A DNA stretch of 12,773 nt. It comes from UBA11524 sp034104265 (GTDB lineage Bacteria > Bacillota > Clostridia > Christensenellales > Aristaeellaceae). Positions 1 to 6,321 of this stretch are shown here, piece by piece; positions within the stretch are counted from its first letter, which is position 1, and every line of letters begins with the position of its first letter. The notes beneath the pieces are model-generated. The model worked only from the letters and a program-made list of their open reading frames with translations. It was not told the origin of the DNA and did not search any database. The stretch spans positions 1 to 12,773 of the forward strand of contig JAXEEE010000125.1 in NCBI GenBank assembly GCA_034104265.1, read 5' to 3'. Made by a program: the position numbers and the translations under genes.

Positions 1-85
1 CCCTGCGCAGGAGCTAACGCCGCCCCTGCACCCGCGCAAGGTGTTTCACCCCTTGACCCTTTTCCGCTGGCGCGTTCCCTTGCAG
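1..85 (+). repeat. Structured GC-rich repeat, copy A (left-truncated, first unit of left array)
   Basis: This is the 3' part of a dispersed structured repeat, cut by the window edge. Two hairpins are visible: GCAGGAGC (7-14) with GCCCCTGC (22-29), one mismatch, and CAAGGTGT (37-44) with ACCCCTTG (48-55), one mismatch, loop TTC. The right half of the enclosing stem, GCGTTCCC, is at 72-79. The unit ends in CCCTTGCAG, exactly as copy C does, while copies B and D end in CCCGTGG. It is non-coding as far as I can see. Confidence 0.75.
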
Positions 86-92
86 ACTTCGG

Positions 93-283
93 AACCTGCC
101 GTTTCCATCGCGGGCGGACTGCGTCGCCTGCTCGGAAACTCAGGCTTCTTCTGTTTCTTTGTTTCTTGCCTTTTCTGCTGCGCCCGGGCTGCCGCGACAT
201 CCCTGCGCAGGGGCTAACGCCGCCCCTGCACCCGCGCAAGGGGCATCGCCCCTTGACCCTTTTCCGCTGGCGCGTTCCCGTGG
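93..283 (+). repeat. Structured GC-rich repeat, copy B (second unit of left array)
   Basis: Second copy of the repeat, in tandem with copy A. Outer stem GTTTCC (101-106) pairs with GGAAAC (134-139). The inner stem GCGGGCG (110-116) pairs with CGCCTGC (125-131), seven pairs including one G-T wobble. Hairpins GCAGGGGC (207-214)/GCCCCTGC (222-229) and CAAGGGGC (237-244)/GCCCCTTG (248-255) are perfect. GCGTTCCC is at 272-279, but its left partner GGGAACGC is missing: the stretch 140-200 has diverged into T-rich sequence. The copy ends just before the DegV stop codon at 291. Confidence 0.75.
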
Positions 284-290
284 AGGTGGT

Positions 291-1136
291 TTACGCCTGG
301 ATCCAGCTGGCCAGGGTCAGGTCGGGGCCCACGTGGGTACCGATGATGCAGCCGATCTCCATCGTGCGGATCTCCGGCAGATCCAGGCCGCTCTCCTCCA
401 GCATCTGCTTGAACTCAGCCACCTGGGCGGGGCAGTCCGCACCCGCGAGGATCACGGGATACCGCTTGTCCGGCGGGAACTGCTTCAGCTGCTCCACGTA
501 CCAGCTGCGGGTCTTGGCCGCGCCGCGGCACAGGCCGGCCTGGCTGATCTCGCCGCCCTCGATCTTCAGCATGGGGCGGATGTTCAGCGCAGCGCCCACC
601 TTGCCCACCACCGGGTTCAGCCGGCCGCCCATCACCAGGTACTTCAGCGTGGGGGTATGGCCCGTCACCTTGTGGTGCTGCTTCAGCTCCTCCACGTAGG
701 CCGCCAGCTCCGCCGCGCTGCTGACGCTGTCGCGCTTGTCCGCCGCCAGGATCACCAGCAGGGTCTCCGCCGCCGTGGCGTTCAGGGAGTCCACCACAAT
801 CACCCGGGCGGGGTCGCTGCAGCTTTCCCGGGCCATCAGCGCGGCCTGGTAGCAGCCGGACAGCTTGGAGGAGCCGGTAATGCACAGGATTTCATCCTCC
901 GGCTGGGCCAGGAGCCGGTTGTAGGCCTCCAGGAACTTCTCCGGCGGCACGCAGCTGGTCTTGGGCAGCTCTTCCGCCACCCGCAGGCGGGCGAAGAACT
1001 CCTCGCGGGTAATGTCCAGGCCGTCCCAGTGCTCCTCCGTGCCGAAACGCACGGGCTGGGGCAGCACCGTCACACCCATGGCAAGGCCCTCTTCCGGCTT
1101 CAGGTCGGACATACTGTCCGTCACGATGCGAATCAT
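291..1136 (-). CDS. DegV family fatty-acid-binding protein (FakB-like)
   Basis: A 281-residue protein, the usual DegV length. The N-terminus MIRIVTDSMSDL is the family signature; further DegV blocks follow, TSCVPP then ITGSSKLSG in the first half and LKYLVMGGRLNP with LNIRPMLKIEGGEI in the second. DegV/FakB proteins bind a fatty acid and, in characterised Firmicutes, present it to the kinase FakA for phosphorylation before it enters phospholipid synthesis. No FakA-like DAK-domain protein is in this window. The start at 1136 was chosen because MIRIVTDS is the canonical beginning and its ATG overlaps the stop of the upstream regulator by 4 bp (ATGA at 1133-1136), implying translational coupling. 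Reading further upstream in this frame only shadows the regulator. Cytosolic; the bound lipid species cannot be told from sequence. Confidence 0.93.
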   Translation of the reverse strand: MIRIVTDSMSDLKPEEGLAMGVTVLPQPVRFGTEEHWDGLDITREEFFARLRVAEELPKTSCVPPEKFLEAYNRLLAQPEDEILCITGSSKLSGCYQAALMARESCSDPARVIVVDSLNATAAETLLVILAADKRDSVSSAAELAAYVEELKQHHKVTGHTPTLKYLVMGGRLNPVVGKVGAALNIRPMLKIEGGEISQAGLCRGAAKTRSWYVEQLKQFPPDKRYPVILAGADCPAQVAEFKQMLEESGLDLPEIRTMEIGCIIGTHVGPDLTLASWIQA

Positions 1137-1609
1137 ATGTCTGCTTCCTCCCCTGTTGTTGTCATGTCCCGGTTGTAGAAATAGTCGTTGACCGCCGTCA
1201 GCCCCTGGATGAACACATCCATCTGCTCCTCGGGGACGGCCTCCGTCACCGCTTCGGTCATCCGCCGGTGATAGGCCCGGTGGACGTTCTCCACCGCCCA
1301 GGCTGCCTCCGTGGGCAGAATGTGCATACGCCGCCGGTCGCTGTCCATCCGCCGGCGCTCCAGGTAACCCTTGCGCACCAGCGTGTCCACTGCCACCGTC
1401 AGCGAACCTACCGTCACCCGCAGCTGCGCGGCCAGAGCGGACATGTGGTTGCTGTCCTCCCCTGCGCCGCACACCGCCTCGATGATGTGCACCTCCCGGA
1501 TGCTCAGCCCCTTCACGCCCTCCTGCCGCAGGGTGTTCTCCTCCAGCCGCAGCAGCTCGTTGAAAAGGTGCACCAGCACCTGGTTGATGACTTCCGCTCT
1601 TCCTTCCAC
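1133..1609 (-). CDS. fabT: FabT-like MarR family transcriptional regulator
   Basis: A 158-residue MarR-type winged-helix protein. Residues 8-45 (INQVLVHLFNELLRLEENTL, then GLSIREVHIIEAV) resemble the N-terminal half of streptococcal FabT. The DNA-binding part spans about 52-83 (SNHMSALAAQLRVTVGSLT), followed by an arginine-rich wing at 84-97 (RRRMDSDRRRMHI). FabT represses fatty-acid synthesis genes when exogenous acyl chains are available, acting as a dimer on a TTTGA-N3-TCAAA palindrome; such a palindrome is present at 1620-1632. The start codon is GTG (1607-1609), with AAAGGA (1617-1622) as ribosome site. The gene is first in a two-gene operon with the DegV protein. The MarR assignment is firm; FabT identity rests on remembered family resemblance plus the operator and neighbour, so is an inference. 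Confidence 0.82.
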   Translation of the reverse strand: MEGRAEVINQVLVHLFNELLRLEENTLRQEGVKGLSIREVHIIEAVCGAGEDSNHMSALAAQLRVTVGSLTVAVDTLVRKGYLERRRMDSDRRRMHILPTEAAWAVENVHRAYHRRMTEAVTEAVPEEQMDVFIQGLTAVNDYFYNRDMTTTGEEADI

Positions 1610-1617
1610 GTCAATTT

Positions 1618-1634
1618 CCTTTGATGTTCAAACT
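1618..1634 (-). promoter_or_regulatory. Candidate FabT-type operator over the fabT ribosome site
   Basis: On the minus strand the sequence reads AGTTTGAACATCAAAGG. Its core TTTGA-N3-TCAAA (1620-1632) has the same arms and spacing as the FabT consensus I know from streptococci (about AGTTTGATTATCAAATT). It lies about 40 bases downstream of the predicted transcription start and overlaps the ribosome site, so binding would have to act as a roadblock or on initiation at short range. Autoregulation is inferred. Confidence 0.6.
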
Positions 1635-1645
1635 AATTCGGTAAG

Positions 1646-1671
1646 AAAAACTGCTTTGCGTAACAAAGCAG
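1646..1671 (-). terminator. Intrinsic terminator-like hairpin after rsmF, inside the fabT leader
   Basis: On the minus strand CTGCTTTG (1671-1664), loop TTACG, and CAAAGCAG (1658-1651) form a perfect 8-bp stem, followed at once by TTTTTCTT. It lies 38 bases past the rsmF stop codon, where a terminator for the cdaA-rsmF operon is expected. It is also downstream of the predicted fabT promoter and begins at about its +1, so it could double as a 5' hairpin or attenuator for fabT. Confidence 0.7.
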
Positions 1672-1676
1672 GAAAC

Positions 1677-1705
1677 AGCATACCATAGCTTCCTGCCCTT
1701 GTCAA
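1677..1705 (-). promoter_or_regulatory. Sigma-A promoter for fabT-degV
   Basis: Minus strand: TTGACA (1705-1700), a 17-base spacer, then TATGCT (1682-1677), with TG one base before the -10 (extended -10). The -35 starts four bases after the rsmF stop codon. Transcription should start near 1670, giving a leader of about 60 bases before the GTG start. Confidence 0.75.
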
Positions 1706-1708
1706 TAG

Positions 1709-3007
1709 CTACCTGCGCAGGCCCTTGGGATAATGGTTCTTCATCATGCCGTCGCTGACCTTACCCCAGCCCAGGGGCAGCCCCGCCAGCGTGGGCAGCA
1801 CGAAGCCCCGCAGCCCCTCCGGCGCGTCCAGCACCTCCCCCGCCTGATACCGCCGGGCCTGCTCCTCCGTCAGTGGAAGGTGGGGCAGCGCGGGCGGGCA
1901 GACGCTCACCGCCCAGGCGTGATCCGGCTGGAACACCTTGCCCTTCATCTGCCCCAGATGCAAGCCTACCCGCAGCACCTTGAGGCCCTTCACGTCCGGG
2001 CAATCCGGCAGGCAGACCATCGTATCCCCCAGCAAAGCGGTAGGGACGGGTGCGTCCGGGGCGAAGTCCCGCAGGGCCTTCAGCTGCTGCTTGTCCGGCC
2101 TGGGCAGGGAGGTATCCGCCGCCGTAGCAGCCCTGCCCTCCCCCGCCCGGCGAAGCAGCGCGACAAAGTGCCCCTCACCCTTCATCCGGTGGGGATAGCA
2201 GGTCAGCATGCCCTCCGGCGCGTCCGCCCCGGGCAGGGAGAAGGCCTCCGGCGAGAAGTCCGGGTGCCGCTGGCAGAAGGCCTCCACGTTGTCCTCGTTT
2301 TCCACAGCATTCATGGTGCAGGTGGAGTAGACGATCCTGCCGCCGGGGCGCACCATTTCCGCTGCGCAGTCCAGGATTTCCGCCTGCCGCCGGGCGCAGC
2401 CTGCGGGAGACTCCGCCGTCCATTCCGCCCTTGTCTCCGGGTGACGGCGGAACATGCCCTCGCCGGAGCAGGGCGCGTCCACCTGGATCGCGTCGAAGCC
2501 CTCCGGCCAGCGATCCGCCAGCTGCCTCGGCATGGCGCAGACCACCAGCGCATTGGTCAGGCCCATGCGCTCCACGTTCCGGGCGAGCACCTGCGCCCGC
2601 TTTGGGACAGGCTCGTTGCACACCAGCAGCCCCTGCCCCGCCATGCGCAGACCCAGCTGGGTGGACTTGCCCCCCGGGGCCGCGCACAGATCCAGCACCC
2701 GTTCCCCGGGCTGGGGATTCAGCACCGCCGCAGGCAGCATGGCGCTGGGCTCCTGCAGGTAGAAGGCTCCCGCCTCGTGCAGGGGCGTGGCGCCCGCGTC
2801 CGAATCCATGGCCAGGTAGCAGCCAAAGGGCTCCCAGGGAACCGGCTCCCCGATGCCCTCCGGCAGCGCAGCAGCTTCGACGGCCTTGAGGGGATTCAGC
2901 CGGATGCCACGCAGGTACGGCTCCTCATACGAACGCAAAAAGGCAGGCAGCTCGTCCCCGAGCCGCCCGGCCATGTTCTCCACAAATTGCCTGGGCAGTG
3001 TGTTCAT
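1709..3007 (-). CDS. rsmF: RsmF-type 16S rRNA (cytosine-5) methyltransferase, NOL1/NOP2/Sun family
   Basis: A 432-residue protein. The SAM-binding motif LDLCAAPGGKSTQ is at about 105-117. The family motif DAPCSGEG is at 177-184, with Cys180 for product release, and STCT is at 228-231 with Cys230, the expected catalytic nucleophile. The C-terminal third carries the RsmF-type extension (LRVGLHLGQMKGKVFQP), which separates it from RsmB. It transfers a methyl group from SAM to C5 of a cytosine in 16S rRNA; the exact position cannot be read from sequence. The start at 3007 has GGAGG five bases upstream and gives the usual N-terminus (LPRQFVENM); a longer reading upstream enters the previous gene. 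It is last in the cdaA operon, 14 bases after the preceding stop. Stop codon TAG. Confidence 0.92.
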   Translation of the reverse strand: MNTLPRQFVENMAGRLGDELPAFLRSYEEPYLRGIRLNPLKAVEAAALPEGIGEPVPWEPFGCYLAMDSDAGATPLHEAGAFYLQEPSAMLPAAVLNPQPGERVLDLCAAPGGKSTQLGLRMAGQGLLVCNEPVPKRAQVLARNVERMGLTNALVVCAMPRQLADRWPEGFDAIQVDAPCSGEGMFRRHPETRAEWTAESPAGCARRQAEILDCAAEMVRPGGRIVYSTCTMNAVENEDNVEAFCQRHPDFSPEAFSLPGADAPEGMLTCYPHRMKGEGHFVALLRRAGEGRAATAADTSLPRPDKQQLKALRDFAPDAPVPTALLGDTMVCLPDCPDVKGLKVLRVGLHLGQMKGKVFQPDHAWAVSVCPPALPHLPLTEEQARRYQAGEVLDAPEGLRGFVLPTLAGLPLGWGKVSDGMMKNHYPKGLRR

Positions 3008-3021
3008 ACTTCCTCCAGGGA

Positions 3022-3825
3022 TCATTCCCCGCTCCGAGGCACGCCTGCATCCGCCGGCGGCTTCCACTGGGGAGGATAATAGGGCTTGTTGTAGGCCTGA
3101 GCCTTGTCCACGGCAGGCTGGGCCGGCTTGTAGCGCAGATCCAGCTCGTCCTCGTCATGGCTGGAAAAGAGCTGCTGGAATGCGGCCTTCGTGCTCCGGC
3201 GGACGACCCTCCTGCCCCGGGATACAGGCTCCGGCGCTTCCTGGGGCTGCGGCTGCTGAGGCGCCGTAGCCGCCACGGGTGCCGCAGGCGTTACCGGCAC
3301 AGAGGGCTGGGGATAGTCCTCCAGCCCGGGCGCGGGCGTTGCCGGGCTTGCGACCGTTTCCGGCCGGGCGTACCGGCGCATGTATTCTTCACGGTTCAGC
3401 TTCTGGTCTGCCACGGCGGGTGATACATGCTGCCAGGGTGCGGGATCCTCCTCCGGGTGAACCTCCTGCACCACAGCCTCGGTACGGGCGGTACCGTCGG
3501 CATACAGCCACTGGCGATGCACCGTGCGCTGCCGGCGGGTCGGGCGGGGCGGAAGCTCCTCCTCTTCCTCCTGACACCGGCGATGACCCAGCCTGCGGAA
3601 AAAGCTGGCCCATACCTTGTAGGGCTGCCAGCGCAGCAGATACACGATCAGGTCGATTACCATGCCCGCCCCGCAGAGGATCAACGCCAGCGGCAGCCAG
3701 TGGTCGGCCATCCATCTCAACAGACCGCCGCCCTCCGGCGTGGCCGCCGCGTTCCACAGATAGGCAATCGCCCCGCGGATCCAGCCCAGCAGGGCGCTGA
3801 ACACCCCTGATGCAAAGCTGCCCAT
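3022..3825 (-). CDS. Unrecognised single-pass membrane protein with proline-rich cytoplasmic-like tail
   Basis: I do not recognise this 267-residue protein. A hydrophobic or amphipathic N-terminus (4-28) precedes one clear membrane helix at about 44-64 (WLPLALILCGAGMVIDLIVY). A basic stretch (RWQPYKVW...RRLGHRR) follows, then an acidic run EEEEEL at 86-91, another basic patch (RPTRRQR), and a Pro/Ala/Gln-rich low-complexity linker at about 155-200. The end is charged, with SRGRRVVRRSTKAAFQQLF (202-220) and DEDELDLRYKP (224-234). The positive-inside rule suggests the long tail is cytoplasmic. ATG at 3825 follows GGAGGAG. It sits between cdaR and rsmF, in the place glmM often occupies in cdaA operons, and shares nothing visible with glmM. 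Real-gene status is supported by operon position, spacing and ribosome site. Confidence 0.8.
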   Translation of the reverse strand: MGSFASGVFSALLGWIRGAIAYLWNAAATPEGGGLLRWMADHWLPLALILCGAGMVIDLIVYLLRWQPYKVWASFFRRLGHRRCQEEEEELPPRPTRRQRTVHRQWLYADGTARTEAVVQEVHPEEDPAPWQHVSPAVADQKLNREEYMRRYARPETVASPATPAPGLEDYPQPSVPVTPAAPVAATAPQQPQPQEAPEPVSRGRRVVRRSTKAAFQQLFSSHDEDELDLRYKPAQPAVDKAQAYNKPYYPPQWKPPADAGVPRSGE

Positions 3826-3851
3826 GGTTCTCCTCCTTTCCAACGGAAAAC

Positions 3852-3894
3852 CGGGTGCGGCGCGTGAGCCTGCGTCTGTCCCGCGCCGCACCCG
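3852..3894 (-). terminator. 13-bp perfect hairpin between cdaR and the membrane-protein gene
   Basis: CGGGTGCGGCGCG (3894-3882 on the minus strand) pairs perfectly with CGCGCCGCACCCG (3864-3852), loop of 17 bases, followed by GTTTTCC. The U-run is short, so it may be a leaky intercistronic terminator or an RNA-processing or stabilising stem that sets the ratio between cdaA-cdaR and the two downstream genes. Confidence 0.6.
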
Positions 3895-3909
3895 ACCTTG
3901 TTTGCTTCC

Positions 3910-5238
3910 TTATTTGCTGCTGATGGTCACAGCGATGGTCTCCGGCACGACCTCCACGCTGAAGGTCTGCCCGTCGCTGCCCGCCACCTGGCAGATCACC
4001 GGCAGCTGATACGTTCCCTCCGCCAGCCCCGATGCGTCGCACACCAGGGTCAGTGCGTTGCCCTTCAGCGCCTCCACCCACAGCTGCGCACCAGTGATGG
4101 TCACGTCGGCGTTCTTCACGGACAGATCAGCCTTCAGGCCGTTTTCCACGCCGTCCACCGTCACCCGAACATCCTCAAAGGTTCGCTCGCGGATCACCGG
4201 GCCGATTTCCACCGCCACGGTGATGCTGTCGCTGCTCAGGTAAACCAGCTCGGAGGGCTTGCGCACCTTCACCTGCTGGTTGAAGGACTGACTTGCGCCT
4301 TCCACGCTGACGCTGCTGTCCGGGTACAGGGTGTCCAGCACAGCCAGATTGCTTTCGCGGCCGGCGGCTGTCACCTGCTCGGGCGTGATGGCAACGCTCT
4401 TGATTTCATAGCCGTTGGCGGGCGTGCCGGTGATCAGGCCCACGTCGCTCAGCGGCATGGTGCGGATGCTGTACAGGGTCTGCTCCACCACCACGCTGTC
4501 CATCAGCACGGACTCGCTGGTGACCTCCAGCAGGGAGCTTTCCACCGCGTTGCCCTGCTCGTCCAGCAGGCGGAAGGGAATGGCTGAACGCACCAGGCCC
4601 TCCCGGGTGGGCAGCGTGCTCAGATCAAGCACAGCCTCGGCGCGCACCACCCTGTCCACCAGGGAGCGGGGGCCGCTCACCGCCACCAGCGGCGGATCCA
4701 GCGAGGGGTTGGTAGCATAGTAGCCGTCAGGAACCGTGCCCACCGTATCCACCGTCACGGGGATGCGGTAGCGGGTGATGTACTCCTCCACCTCAATCTC
4801 CAGCGTGGCGGGGCTGATCTCGCTGACGCTGCCGTAGGCGGTGGAGTTGGTGGTCAGCACGCGCACCTCCTGCACGCCGGTCTGGGTGATGCGGCTCAGG
4901 TCGATGCGGGCGTTGTAGTAGCCGGACTGGGCGTTCTGGTACTGCATCTGCGGCACATCCACACGGAGGGTGGCGTTCTGCAGAAGGCTGCTCAGGTCGC
5001 TGACTACAATCAGGCCGTTGCGCTTGATGGTATCATTGCCGGTGACGTTGATGGTCACATCGCTGAAGACCTTTTCACGGGTCAGCGAGGGATCCTGGGA
5101 AATCAGCCCGGCCCACAGGCCCACAGCCAGCAGCAGCGCCAGAAGCTTGAAGCCCCAGTTGTTCAGCAGCATCCGGAGAGCCGCCTTGGCCAGCTGCTTC
5201 CAGCCTCCCTGGCCCCGGGAGGGGTTCTTGTCCGTCAT
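3910..5238 (-). CDS. cdaR: CdaR-like YbbR-repeat protein, regulator of the diadenylate cyclase
   Basis: A 442-residue protein: short cytoplasmic N-terminus, one membrane helix at about 29-47 (GFKLLALLLAVGLWAGLIS), then a long extracytoplasmic part of repeated beta-rich YbbR-type units. The first begins near SLTREKVFSDVTINVTGND, and later units show the P-x-x-V-x-V-x-G pattern (PLVAVSGPRSLVDRV; PEQVTAAGRESNLAVLD; ADVTITGAQLWVEAL). CdaR proteins bind membrane CdaA and modulate c-di-AMP output. The start at 5238 follows GGAGG and overlaps the cdaA stop by 4 bp (5235-5238), so translation is probably coupled. Stop TAA. The typical partner glmM is not next; an unrelated membrane protein follows after 84 bases that contain a strong hairpin. 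Family identity is firm; the number of repeats (probably four) is estimated by eye. Confidence 0.9.
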   Translation of the reverse strand: MTDKNPSRGQGGWKQLAKAALRMLLNNWGFKLLALLLAVGLWAGLISQDPSLTREKVFSDVTINVTGNDTIKRNGLIVVSDLSSLLQNATLRVDVPQMQYQNAQSGYYNARIDLSRITQTGVQEVRVLTTNSTAYGSVSEISPATLEIEVEEYITRYRIPVTVDTVGTVPDGYYATNPSLDPPLVAVSGPRSLVDRVVRAEAVLDLSTLPTREGLVRSAIPFRLLDEQGNAVESSLLEVTSESVLMDSVVVEQTLYSIRTMPLSDVGLITGTPANGYEIKSVAITPEQVTAAGRESNLAVLDTLYPDSSVSVEGASQSFNQQVKVRKPSELVYLSSDSITVAVEIGPVIRERTFEDVRVTVDGVENGLKADLSVKNADVTITGAQLWVEALKGNALTLVCDASGLAEGTYQLPVICQVAGSDGQTFSVEVVPETIAVTISSK

Positions 5239-6089
5239 TGCGCTCCCTCCTTCGCCTTGCTGCGGTGGAGCAGCCCGCTCCACAGGTGGGTGTGGGACTG
5301 CTGGTACATTTCGCCCAGAATCTCCTGCAGGGACTTGCTGTCCAGGTGCCGGGTCAGCTTGCCGCCCCGGGCCATGGAGATGATGCCTGTCTCCTCGGAG
5401 ACAATGAGCACCAGCGCGTCCGTGGTTTCGCTGACGCCGATGGCCGCCCGGTGCCGTGTGCCCAGCTCATGGCTGATGCCCCGGCCCTCCGTCAGGGTCA
5501 GGATGCACGCGCCCGCCATCACCCTGGGGCCGCGGATGACCACCGCGCCGTCATGCAGGGGGGTGTTGGGCTCGAAGATGTTCTCCAGCAGCGCGGCGGA
5601 AATCTCCGCGTCGATGGAGATGCCGGTTTCGATCACGTCCTTCAGGCCGGTCTTGCGCTCGAACACGATCAGCGCGCCCACCCGGCGGCGGCTCAGATCC
5701 GTCAGGCACTGGATGATCTCGGTGATGATATGCTCCTGATCGTCCGGCACCTCCCGGCGCTTCTTGTCGATGATGGCGCCGCGGCCCATCTGCTCCAGGG
5801 CCTTGCGCAGCTCCGGCTGGAAAAGGATCACCAGCACCAGCGCGCCGTTTTTCAGCACGGCCATCAGCAGCCAGTTCAGCGCGGTGAGGCCCAGCAGGTT
5901 GCTGGCGCCCACAATCAGCAGCAGCAAAAGCAGACCCTTCAGCACGGCGCTGCCCCGGGTCTGGCGGGTGAGCATGAGCAGCTCGTAAATAATCACAGTC
6001 ACGACCAGAATGTCGATAATATCAGACAGGCCGGGGCGGTTAAACACGTTCCACACCAGGTTCTGGATCATATCCCATAGCGATGACAC
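5235..6089 (-). CDS. cdaA: Diadenylate cyclase CdaA (DacA), membrane-bound c-di-AMP synthase
   Basis: Makes cyclic di-AMP from two ATP at the membrane; the messenger controls potassium and osmotic balance and cell-wall homeostasis in Firmicutes. With the GTG start it has 284 residues (B. subtilis CdaA is about 270). Three N-terminal membrane helices (about 23-41, 49-67, 71-90) end in the conserved ILFQPELRKALEQMGRG. The DAC domain follows, with both catalytic motifs intact: DGA at 180-182 (within NTPLHDGAVVI) and RHR at 212-214 (within ELGTRHRAAIGVSE). The frame is open to an ATG at 6176, but the -10 box at 6133-6138 puts the transcript start near 6126, so that start is excluded. GTG 6089 and ATG 6071 remain; neither has a strong ribosome site, so the first residues are uncertain. 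First gene of the operon. Confidence 0.93.
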   Translation of the reverse strand: MSSLWDMIQNLVWNVFNRPGLSDIIDILVVTVIIYELLMLTRQTRGSAVLKGLLLLLLIVGASNLLGLTALNWLLMAVLKNGALVLVILFQPELRKALEQMGRGAIIDKKRREVPDDQEHIITEIIQCLTDLSRRRVGALIVFERKTGLKDVIETGISIDAEISAALLENIFEPNTPLHDGAVVIRGPRVMAGACILTLTEGRGISHELGTRHRAAIGVSETTDALVLIVSEETGIISMARGGKLTRHLDSKSLQEILGEMYQQSHTHLWSGLLHRSKAKEGAQ

Positions 6090-6132
6090 GCGATCTCTAC
6101 CCCACTTTCGTATTCCTGGCAGCCTTGCATCT

Positions 6133-6161
6133 ATTATACTACAACTGCGGTTGAATATGAA
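6133..6161 (-). promoter_or_regulatory. Promoter of the cdaA-cdaR operon
   Basis: Minus strand: a perfect -10 TATAAT (6138-6133) with a weak -35 TTCATA (6161-6156) at 17 bases. The predicted start of transcription is near 6126, giving a leader of about 37 bases to GTG 6089 or 55 to ATG 6071. Confidence 0.65.
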
Positions 6162-6177
6162 TGCCTTTTCAGGCATT
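6160..6177. repeat. Small perfect inverted repeat beside the cdaA promoter
   Basis: AATGCCT (6160-6166) and AGGCATT (6171-6177) with a 4-base spacer TTTC. It touches the -35 region of the cdaA promoter on its upstream side. It could be an operator, or part of a terminator for plus-strand read-through, since a T-run lies at 6186-6192. Neither role is shown. Confidence 0.4.
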
Positions 6178-6321
6178 TGGCGCAGTTTTTTTCAATGGCA
6201 GTCCGCCTTTGCGCCCCCTTGCCGGAGCGTACAGTGATTCAACGAACCAGCCGCCGGATTCCTGCCAGTGGGAAAAAAGATTCACACAACGGACACAAAG
6301 CGGAGGAGCCGACCCCTTCAG

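Noticed and set aside
1137..1472. Longer DegV start reaching 1472
   Set aside because: The added residues are an out-of-frame Gly/Arg/Ala-rich reading of the regulator gene; the family starts at MIRIVTDS.
6090..6176. Longer cdaA start at 6176
   Set aside because: The upstream part covers the TATAAT box at 6133-6138, so it would lie before the transcription start, and it has no likeness to CdaA N-termini.
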